64,000 bases of DNA from Malurus cyaneus samueli. Lineage: Eukaryota; Chordata; Aves; Passeriformes; Maluridae. Below are positions 37,901 through 49,551 of the stretch, one piece after another. The notes below the pieces were generated by a model. The model was given only the letters and a program-made list of their open reading frames with translations. It was not told the DNA's origin and did not search any database. The position numbers and the translations under genes were made by a program. Within the stretch, counting starts at the first letter, position 1, and each line of letters starts with the position of its first letter. The DNA lies in assembly GCA_009741485.1 (NCBI GenBank), contig CM019229.1, positions 1,704,911 through 1,768,910 of the forward strand, in the 5' to 3' direction.

Positions 37901-40900
37901 TGTCTGTAGGTGCAGGGTGGCAGGAGCTGGTGCTGTGGTGAATCCAGGGGTAATTCCAGGGGTTAATTCCAGGGAATGTGCCTGCAGGGCTTTGTGAGCT
38001 GTGCTGCTCCTAGAAAACAGGAATAGAGGTGTCCCCAGGATCTCCTGAGAGAACAAACTCAGGTTCTGCCCTGCCAGGGGCTCTCTCACATTTTCTGCTG
38101 CAGGAAATTTCACCCTTTGGAGGCTTCATTGTGGGCACTTGCCAGAGAAGCTTTGATTTTTGTTTGGTTTTGCCAGCCAAGCTGAAAATCCCATTGCAGC
38201 TGCATCCCCAGGAAAACCTGCAGAAGTCCCAGGCTCTCACAGAAAATATTCAGCCCTTTTGTAAAGAATCCTCAAAGTCCCTTCAGAAACCTCTGCAGTA
38301 CAGAGCTTTGGATTTTAATTTTCTCAGTGCCCAACAGAAGAACAAGGATGCCCACATGAGGGGAAGGAAACTGGGCTGAAAATGGGTGAAAAAACCTCTT
38401 TTCTCTTTCCTTAGGGTGGGTTTTGCTTTCTGTGTCAATTCTCTTGTAGAAGCTGGGTAGCACTGAGGGAGATAAGAGAGCTCCAGGTGGAAATCAAAGA
38501 AGCCTGGTGGTAGTTTGCATTTTGAATGCTTTGAGTATTAAGATCTGTATTGTGAGGGAGGAGAAGGGTAAATTGCTGTTATTGATGCCAGCAGACAGCC
38601 TGGGAGGAGACTTGGAGAGCTGAGCAAGCAAGTGGAGTAAAACCAACATTTCAGGAAGTTTTTGGGGATTTATTTAACTTTTGAATCAGAAGGGGGATAG
38701 GGGTCTTTGTGTCTGTAGGTGTTTTGGTCAGGATGGCATGGAAAAAACAGGTGAGGAGAGAAAAACTGTGCTGCTTTTTGGTGTTTGCTGGCTGGGTTTG
38801 GAAGTGTTCCAGATGTCAGAGTTGGTGTTCAGTTGGATTTACCTGTTGAGTTGGATTTACCTGTACACATTCAGGTGTGCTGAGTCCCTGAAATAGGGAT
38901 GTGTGCCCATGGATCCTGGCCCTTTCAGTTCCAGGGATTTGGGCTGTAATTCCAGGCTTCATTATTGCAGAAATAGTAATTGTAAATAGTTGTAGTGAGA
39001 TTGATCAGATGTATTTTAGGCAGAGGTGGTTTTTATTATGTATTCCTTTGCATACTTAATGTTAAAATCTGATTAAATAAACAAATGTTCCCATAATGCA
39101 TGTGAGAAAACAATACATCAAAGTTTGTGTCTCGCATTTTACTTTCTAGAGCCTAAGGAAAATCCTGCCTTCTAGAGCCTAAGGAAAATTACTTCTTTCT
39201 GTAGTAACAAAAGGAAAAAAAAAGTGATATCCATTCTCTGTAGATGTGAACTATCTGCTTTTTAACTTGAATAAGTTCAGAGGAAGGAGAGCAGGAGCCT
39301 GGGGCTGCCATGGCCCTCAGTCTGGGCCAGTCTGGGGCTTTGGTTGCAGCAGAGGCACTGAGGAAGGACACAGATGATGGTTTAGGGTCTGCAGGGCAGA
39401 TCCTGTGCCCCATGCAGGCAGAGCAGAGCTCCTGCTGGCCCTGCTTTTGCTATCCCAGTCCAGGATTGGGGATCTCTGCTTGGTTCTGCCTGTCCCAGTA
39501 ATCCATGAGGAGCTGTGCATCCAAACAGAGCAGGGAGGGACAGAGCTCCTTCCAAGCCTTGCTCTGTTCCTCTGTTTATTTAGGGGTGAGGTTGGGCACA
39601 AAGCTGCCTTCGTTTGTGTGTGGGGGGAGCTCCCTCCAACCCTCCTCAGCAGGTTTTTTATCAGTCTGGTGCCTTCCTGTGAAGAAAACGTGGGTGCAGA
39701 AAACTCAGCAAGGTTTAAGCAGGCCCAGTGCTGGAGCTGCCCCTGGGTCAGGGCAATCCTGGGATCCATCCAGGCTGGGAGGAGCAGCTGGAGCAGCCCT
39801 GGGAGCAGGAGCTGGGGGTGCTGGGGGTGAGAGCTGCACCTGCCCCAGCCCTGAACCCCTGCCCTGGGCTGAGCCTGGAGTGGGCAGGGGAGGGGAGGGA
39901 GGGGAGGGGAGGGGGGGAATTCTGCCCCTGTGCCCTGTGCTCAGTCAGACCCACCTGCAGAGCTGCCCCAGCCCTGGGGAACAGCACAGGAGGGACCTGG
40001 AGCTGCTGCAGAGAGACCAGGGGAGGCACCAGGGGATCAGAGGGATGGAGCAGCTCTGCTGGGAGGAAGGCTGGACAGCTGGGGGTGCTCACCTGGAGAG
40101 GAGAAGCTTTGGGGTGAGCTCAGGTGGCCTTGCAGGGCCAAGGGCTCAGGAAAGATGGAGAGGACTGGGGAACAATGGGAATGGAGGACAGGACACAGGG
40201 AATGGCTTCCCACTGCCAGAGGGCAGGGATGGATGGGATATTGGGAAGGAATTGTTCCCTGGGAGGGTGGGCACACCCTGGCACAGGGTGCCCAGAGAAG
40301 CTGTGGCTCCCCTGGATCCCTGGCAGTGCCCAAGGCCAGGCTGGACAGGATTTGGAGCAGGCTGTGTCTGTGTCCAGGTTTCGTGCAGCTCCCTCACCCT
40401 CCGTGTGCTGTTCCTGTGCTGGGGCTGCAGACACAAATCTTTTTCTCTGGGAATTGTTCCTTCTTGTGTGAAATAACTGCTTTTTATGAGTCTGGTCTGG
40501 GTGCTGTGCAGGAACAGGAAGGATGAGCTGCCCTAACAGGTAGAACAGACTGACATGTGCATGATCTGTTCCCTCCTGGCAGTGCTTCAGGAGGAACTGG
40601 AGTGTCACTCCCACTGTGACAGGGTGCAGTGTTTTTCAATCTAAAAAGAAAGAGAAATAAGGCATTCCCAGGTGTCTGTGAGGGTGATTTTTGCTGGGCC
40701 TCACAATCACTGTGGAGTTTGAGGCTGTCCTGGCAGAACCTTCTCAGAGTTTTTCAGTTTGAGGAACATACTAAATTCCATGGTGCTGTTATTATTAGAG
40801 ACTGTTAAGCATGACTGAAAACATTCAGTGTGAAGATTGGGATCTTTGTTAGAGGATGTCTCAGTTCTTTGTGGTGTTTGCAGCAGGGCAAAGGGAATAT

Positions 40901-43900
40901 TTGAAATGCAGAGCAGGTCTTTTGTTTCAAAGAGCATCAGGCTTTTACATATAAAAAGATTCTGATGTGATATGTGGGGGAAACTGAGAGACTGGGATGT
41001 GCAGAGCAGCAGGGAGGGAAGAATGGAAACCCATAACAAACTAATGGGTTAAAACCATCAAATTTTTGCAATGAACTCCTTTGGACACCAATGCGGAGTC
41101 CGTGCCTCAATCAACACAGAGTATATATACATTTATATATATAACTTATAGATCTGTGCTGGAACCCTGGAAAACAAGAGACAGAGCTGGTGTTTCCACC
41201 CGTGAGATTGTGGCATCAACAGAAGTAAGAAATTTAAACAATAGAAGGGGACAAACAGCTGCAGCTGGTGTTTTTCTGAATGCTTGGATGCTCATGCTGT
41301 AGATGACCAATAGTGGTGTGCTGTAGTTGAATAATAGCTGGTGAATCTATTGTAGTAGTTTGGTTGCCAATGAATATGTAACATGAGTGACAACAGATAA
41401 AAGTGTATAAATGAGGCTGATTTTTGGAATAAATGGCTTTTGGCCCTTTACAAGGTACTGATGTGCGTGGTGGCTGCCCCTCAGTGACAGCCCTGTCCCT
41501 GTTTTGGGGAGGCACTGGGATAACCCTTTTTTCCCTTTTTTGCTCAGGATCATGCGGGAGCAGCCCAGTGTGGTGCTGGGGGTGGCTCACACGGTGGTGA
41601 AGAGGATGTCTCCCTTTGTCAGGCAGATTGACTTCGCCCTCGACTGGATGGAGGTGGAGGCTGGGCGAGCTGTTTACAGGTGAGACCTGGACAAAACTGC
41701 ATGTTTGTTGAAATTGTCCTCCTTACTGAGCTGTATTCCCTTGGGGATGTGTAAAATGAGAACCTCAGGCTGTGTTTATCAACCGTTCCATCAGGTTTAT
41801 CTGTTTGCCTGTTTTGAGATTATTTTCTTTATGCTTCAGTTTCTTGTCTTCACGTGTTGATAAATTATTTCAGACCATTCCTCATCCTTTCTGGGGTCTT
41901 GGCAAGCTTTTGAAGTGACTTAATTAATTAAGTCACTTCAAAAGGCAGTTCTGGTGGTAGTTCCTGTATTTTTGGGGCCATGAACATCTATTGCTCAGAG
42001 CTTTTCAGCCTTTCTGAAATAAGCAGCAAAACTCGAAGGTAATTCAGTTAGGCTTACTCAATAGTAAATCAAAAATAGGAATTTTGTGTTTAAGGGCCAA
42101 GAGTTACCTTGGGAAAACTTGGTTTTATGTCTGTGTGCTAAGGATGGAATTGAGTTGTTACACGATGGGAAGAGTAATGGCCTAATTTAGAACATGATCT
42201 GTATAATTATAATTTTTATACCCATACTTGCAGCACCAATGCTAATAGAAGTTTTGGATTAGTCTATGCATCAGAGCATTCCTAACTGTCAATATCTTGT
42301 GAATTTTTTTTTTTAATTCCTTGCATTTGTTTAAAGTTCACCAGCAGAAGTGTGGCATTCCAAGCCAATCCCAATCGTGCCAGCTGGATATGGCAAAACG
42401 TTCTGGGTAGACAAAGGTGTCTGCACCAAATCTGGAGCCACCTGGGAGTTCTTTTCTCTTTGACTTGCAGAATTTCTCTGCACATCCACACTCACCTTTT
42501 AGTGAGAAGGAGCTCCTGTGTGACCAGCAGTGACCCGGCAGTGTCCCCTGGGGCCCACTCACATCCTGATCATCCCCTGCCACTCCTAACATGGATCCCC
42601 AGACTGACTTGGGTTGGGAGGGACCTTAAGGCTCATCCCATCCCACCCCTGCCATGGCAGGGACACCTCCCACTGTCCCAGGCTGCTCCCAGCCCTGTCC
42701 AGCCTGGCCTTGGGCACTGCCAGGGATCCAGGGGCAGCCACAGCTTCTCTGGGCACCCTGTGCCAGGGCCTCCCACCCTCCCAGGGAACAATTCCTTCCC
42801 AATATCCCATCTAAACCTACTCTCTTTGGCTTTGAAGCCATTCCCCCTTGTCCTGTCACTCCTTCCCTCAGCTCACTGTGCACATTTACACATTAAACAC
42901 ATTTCCAGTCACCTTTTAACAAGTGCCTGTTCAATTCCCTGTTTGCTTCTTGTGTTTAAGCACCACTTCAACACATTCCCGTATCTTCCGAGCCAGGCAG
43001 GGAAAACCAAGTCATTCCAAGCCTTGCTGCTCAGAGATGCCTCACTCATGGTGCTTTTTTTCTGTGCAGGCAGGGGGACAAGAGTGACTGCACGTACATC
43101 GTGCTGAACGGGCGGCTGCGCTCGGTGCTGCGCATGGACGACGGCAAGAAACACCTGACGGGAGAGTACGGCCGGGGAGACCTCATCGGAGTGGTGAGAG
43201 GGGCAGGGGCTCCGTGAAACTGGGAAACTGGGGTTTGTTCTGTGCCAAACACTGGGGTTTGTTCTGTGCCAAACACTGGGGTTTGTTCTGTGCCAAACAC
43301 TGGGGTTTGTTCTGTGCCAAACACACAGCCCTGCTCCTGTTCGTTGTGCATCTTAAGGGCTTCCAAATTGAAAACGCGGCAAGCGGCTGCTGCCTGGAAA
43401 TTTTTTGTAATGGTTGGTGAACGGGGTTGTTGGACTTGGTTTGGAAAGAAAGATAAACCCTAAAAGAGGTCAAGGGGGAAGAGGCTTGGCCCCCCCACGA
43501 CGTCTGAAGTAAGTGGATGCTTAGAAGAAGCTGCGCTCTGCCAGGGGTTTGTGATAGTGGTCTTACGCTGCCAAAACAACGCAGTTTGGCCTTGAAGGAC
43601 ATTCTTTCTTTTCTCCTACAAGGTAAAGAAATACTCCCTCGCCATTTTAGCAGTTATGCACTGACTGTTCTTGGGGAAAAAAAACTTCCACAGCTTGGAG
43701 CTGTACGAACGCTTCTCCTATGATGCTGGACAACAACTGTAATGAGTGGTTTGATCTGTGTTAGACTTTCATTCCTGTCCCCTGTGTGTGCAGGAAAACA
43801 TGAGGGAGGAAGAGGGAGGACCTGGGAAAGAGACGGGTCCTGGAAAGGATAACAGGTGTCTTAAAATGTCCATTTTTTTAATTTTTTTTTTCCCTTCTCC

Positions 43901-46900
43901 TTGTAAACTCATCCCTCATCTTTGTTCCCCTCCCCGGTTCCGTAGTATTCTTAGTAGTTTGTAGTAATAAATCTATTTTTTGCAACTTAAGTTATTCAGC
44001 CTGTCTGACCATTATCTGGAGCACATACGTATCTTTCTCTCAATTATGTTATGTTATCTGAAAGCCGTAAATTTTTGTGTTAATTGGGCTTTTGCTCTCC
44101 CTTTTTCCCTCTCCGGTGGGGGGAAGGGAGAGAACGTCATGGGTGCAGTGCTTTTGGCTTTCAGCACAGTCTAAACCATGACATTTTCTGGTGCATTGGA
44201 AAAGGAAATTGGGAAAAATCAGGTTTTAAACCCACGACAACTCCCAAACCAGCAGGCCCTGCCCAGTGCTCTTCTCTGCTTACTCTCCCCCCAGTGAGAG
44301 CAGTGCAGCCTGTTAGATCAGTCTGGAGGAACTGCAGGAATGTGCACTAAATGGAATTTATTTGAATTTGAATAAATTTAATGCCATAAAAAGATTCAGT
44401 TTGGCAGAGCCCCCCCTGGAAATGTATAGTCCAACCTCCTCAGAGTCAGCAGAGCTGACTTCAAAGCTTTATCAGGTTTTTCAGGGAGTGTGTAATTATT
44501 TCAGTTATTAAAGCAGCTGTTTGTTTCAGAATTGTAGTATTTATCCTTGTTTAATTTCTCAGTTTTGTTCATTTTTTTTGTTTCTAAGACCTAGTTAACT
44601 GCAGAAATAGGAGTCATCAATATGCTGGCTTGTTTGATTGTTAAATTTAAAATTAGAAGATTTCTGAAGTTCTGAGGTTGTTGTTCAGGCTAAACATTCA
44701 ATGTGTGTCTGTTTATAGGCAGAATTAGCATAGCTCTGAAGGCAGGAAACATGTGAATTGGGATTAGCTCTATGAGAAGAAACTCTTTTTTGATAGGAAT
44801 GAAATGGAAGGAGGAGTTTGGAGAGCTGATCCAAAATTGTGCCTGTGGAGTGCATGGGGCAGTTCTGGTGGTGCTGCTGGGCTGGTTGTTGAGTCTCTTG
44901 GGTTCCATGTGCCCACGTCCCACACTCAGTGCTGCTCTGGCTGAAGGGTTGTGTTCATGCCTAAATCCAGCTGCCTAAAGCAGAGCATGGCCAGAATTGA
45001 GAGAATCCAAAGCAGTTCTGTTATTGCAGGGCCTTCAGGGCCATTCAGGGCAGTCCCAGCCCAGCCAGGGGCTGCACCCACAATGGACAATGGCTCACGG
45101 CTTTTTCACCCTTTCTCACTTTTGTCCATTTGCACATCGGGATTTGCTGAATCCTCCAATTGCAGCTGCAGCCAATGCAGTCAAAAACTCCAACTTGGCT
45201 CCCCCAATTCTCTGTTGTTTCCATCTCTTGCTGGACAGGAGGTGTCCTTGATGGGGCTGCAGAGGAATTGTTTTGTGTAAAAATGGGAGAGCAGGAGCTC
45301 AGCATGTCTGTGGAGTCTGGAGTTAAACACTGAAGAATTCCAGGTTACAGAGACATGGAAATAGAGAAACTGAAATCCTGAGGCATCAGTGTTGGCTTGG
45401 GGTCGTGTTTGGATCCAGCAGGTCTGCGCTGGAATGTGCTAAGCACACCACAAATTTCCTGTTTTTTTTTCCTTTCTGTGGGATACCTCATTAAAGGTGA
45501 ATTGGCAGTGTTTGACAGGACTGAAGCTGACTTCTTTTGTGGCTGATGACGATGGTGTGAGGCCTTTCTGTGTGTGAAGGAGGGGTTGTCAGGTTTGGCA
45601 CAGACAGGCATTTTCCTGCTTTCCTCTGCCTGTGGTGAGCTGCAGCTTCACTGTCAAGCTCCTGGAGCTTTGCAGAGCTCTCAGGTTAAAAACAGAGCTG
45701 TTCTTCTTTCCCGAAGCAGTTTGGAGAGACAGGGCAGCATATGGTGCTCAGAGGGTGGGCAGGCCCTGGCACAGGGTGCCCAGAGAAGCTGTGGCTGCCC
45801 CTGGATCCCTGGCAGTGCCCAAGGCCAGGCTGGACATTGGGGCTGGGAGCAGTTTGGGACAGTGGTGATTCCTGATGATTTTTGCCTTTCCTTTTGTACC
45901 CTTTAATATATTTTTTTCCCTTTTAAACATTTTCTATACCCTTTATGTATCCCTTGTGTCCTCAGCCTACATGCCTGTAATTCTTGTATTCTGATATTCC
46001 AGTTTAGTTTAGGGTTTCTGCTGGGCAGAGAATCCAACCATCCTCACTGAGGGGTCAGCGTGCCCTGAGCTATCTCAAATCTGAGGCTCCAGCCTTGGGT
46101 GAAATCTTCTCTCTGGAACACATTGTGTAAACTGTGCTCTGGCCTCATCCCAGGGGGGATTCTTTAGAATAAGGGGACATTATTTCATTTATTAAGTTTC
46201 TTATTGGGGGATTCTAGATAGATAGAGAAGTATATAAAACTTGTATCTGTGTTATACATGGCATTTTTCAGCGTTTTCCACTCTGTCAAGCTGTGCACCT
46301 GGGATCCCATTAAATACCAAGGGAAAACCCTTTTATCTGTGTCATAATTAAAAACTGGCTGTCAAGGCAACAGTGGAAGGTGTCCCAGCCATGGCAGGGG
46401 TGGGATGGGGTGGGATGAACTTTAAGGTCCCTTTCCACTCTGAGCTCTCCCTCCCTGTGCAGGGTCTGTGCAGGGTCTGGTGCTGCTTTGGTGCCCCATC
46501 CCAGGCTGGCCCTTCTGTGTATCTGGGCAGGATGGAGGGGCTGGCTTTGGGGGATGGCTGGGGCTGTGATTGCTGTGCCAGTGCCAGGGCAGGGCTGCAG
46601 AAACACCCTGGGCTTTGTGCCTGAGCCAGCAGCTGCTGTCCCTGGTGTGACACGAATCACCCTGGGGGCTCCAGTGACTCCGTGGACGTTTTCATCTCTT
46701 GCTGCCCACCACTGCCAGCCCCACTGACTCACTCTGCCATTTGCTGCAAATGTCTCCATGCTCTGGCTGCCTTTTGCAAATGTGGGGGAGGATCTGTGAA
46801 GAATGCCAGTATTAATGCACGGGGCATTAGCAAAATGATATTTTTGCTATTGGCAAGTTTTGTTTATCCCCTCCTGCGGAATCTGTTATGAACCTTTAAA

Positions 46901-49380
46901 ATTACTGCTGTGGGGTCGGGCTTTTTCCCCTGGCATTAACATAATTGGGGTCTAGGTGCTTGCAGGGAATGAAAGCAGCAGTTGGTGTTGGTAATTGTGT
47001 TTTTTGGTCAACTGGTGTCTTTTTTCTCCCTGAATCCTCCAAAACCCTCCTGTGTCATCCATAACTGTGGGCACTGAAGAAGTGTTGTTTTTTTGTTTAC
47101 TGCCTTGATGTCAGAGCTTCTAAAATGCCACTTTGAAAGTATCATTTGCATGAGAGCTGCGGCTCTGCCATGTCTGCTTGCAGAGCAGAGCCCTGCAGGA
47201 TGAAGCTTTCAGACGAGATGTGAATGTTCAGGCGGCTGCGTGAGCTCCACTTGTGGCTCGAACTGTTTTGTTCCCTGCACTGACTCAATGGCATCTGTTC
47301 CCAAGGTCTGTCTGTGCAGGGGGAGCAGAACAGGCTGGAAACTGAAGTTTCCTTCCCTGTGGAGCTCCTTGAAGAGCAGACAAGGACAGTTCTGTCAGGG
47401 GAAAGGATCCCGACTCCCTGGGAGCCTTTTTGGAGGGACTCTGGCTGCTGTCACTGTATCTGGTCAAATCAACTCAAAACTCCATCAAAAAACTTCCAAG
47501 TAATTTTTAAAGGACAATGATGAAGCTGTTAAATAATTCCCTCCCTGCTGAAATACAGCTGACATAAGTTTTGCTTTCTAGAGATGAAGATTGGAGCCAT
47601 TTGGGGGAAATCTTTTAATTTGATGGAGCCATTTCTACTCGTGGGGAAATGTTGCAATGGGAATTTTCTGAAAGCCAAAGGGTGACTCTTCCAGTGCCAC
47701 TTCTGCTGTTCCCAGGTGATCCCAGAGGAAAGCAGAGAAGCCACCTGTGTGCTGATACAGTGAAAGGGTTTCTCTTCACTAAGCTAATCTTAGGCTGTCA
47801 GTTCTTTTCTGGATGCTGCTGCTTTGGTTTTGATCTTGATTAACCCCTGGAGATTGTAGTTTTCACTCTTGTTCTCTTGCTGTCATTGACACTTGTGAGA
47901 GAGGATTCCCTTTAATTTGATTTTTGTGCCTATCACCAGCAGTTGACCCAGCCCAGGCTGTGACATTTGTTGTTGTTCTGGCCCTGCAGTTATTCCGTGG
48001 TTTATTCAGTATTTTTGTCAGAGCACAGGGTCACAGAATCCCAGACTCTGTTGGGGTGGGTGCTCTTGGCTTTTTGCTCTGTTGGGAGCACGGCAGTGGG
48101 ACAAGAAAGGAAGAATGAAATTTAAGAGAATAATAGAAGTTCTTGTCAAATTTGACACTCTCCAGTCCCTCAATGTCTTTCTTGCAGTGAAAGGCCCAAA
48201 ATCAAACCCAAGATTTGATGTATGGCCCCACCAGCACCCAGCACAGTCACTACCCTGGTTCTTTGTTCAAAAGGGCCTTTAAAAATTTTTAAAATACTTA
48301 AAAAACCCAAGTCAAAGTATTTTATAATGGCAGAACTCCCAAAATTTTCCAGAGGTGGGCTTTTAGGTGATGTGGAACTTGCAAAATTTTAATTTTCCAG
48401 AGCTGGGCCTTTAGAACTCCCAGAATTTCCCAGAGCTGAGCTTTTAGGTGTTGTGAAACTCCCAAAATTTTCCAGAGCTGGGCTTTGGAATTCCCAAAAT
48501 TTGCTAGGTCTGGACTTTTAGGTGGTGTGGAACTCCCAAAGTTTTCCAGAGCTGGGATTTTAGGCTTTTTTAGGAACTGGGCTTGGTGGGAACCCCTTCC
48601 CATAAACCTGCTGAGTGCAGGGTCTGACCAGAACCCACTCAGCTTTCCAAAATACCTGCTGGGGAGGGGGAAGATGCAGCAATGTTTTGTTGTTTTTTTT
48701 TTTTAAATTCAGGACCTATTCTGTCCCACTTATCAGTCACTTTTGGGTGGAGAAATTGCTGAACAAGTGCAGAAATGCATTTGTGCTCTGCCTCTTGTAA
48801 CACAGGGAGAAATTGCAAAAAAAGCTGCCCACTGGTCCTGTTGGGCAGGAAATAGTGTTTTACATTCCAGAAATGACAGACATTTGAAATATTTTCAGAT
48901 GTTAAGCTGTTCATTTACTTAAGACAGTTAAGTGTCCCTGGCTTTTTTTCTTGAAAAAAAGTTGAAACCCAAGAAAAATCTGTAAATGGCTTCTGATTTC
49001 CTCAGGGGATTGGAGCATTGTGCTGTGGAAATGGAATCTTTAATTGCTGTGCAATCCTCAAAGGAATGGCACAAAGGGAAGGATCAGGATTACACTTGTC
49101 AGGCTTTTGTTCTTTATCACAATTAATGATAGCAGGCAGCTCCAAAGCCAGCTGAAAGTCACTGCACCCTCCTCGTTGAGGCTGCTTTGCTCTGCCTTTT
49201 TTAAATGTGTGGGGTTTTTTTTGCCAATTCCTTGCATTTTTGTGACTTTTTTTGCCACTTCCTTGCATTTTTGTGGCCTTTTTTAGCCAATTTATTGCAT
49301 TTTTGTGATTTTTTTCTTTTTTTTGCCAATCCCTTGGATTTTTGTGGTTTCGAACTTTGCATTTTGTGATTTTTTTTTCC

Positions 49381-49475
<95 letters not shown>

Positions 49476-49511
49476 CAATTCTTGCATTTTTGTGATTTTA
49501 TTTTTTTTCCT

Positions 49512-49551
<40 letters not shown>

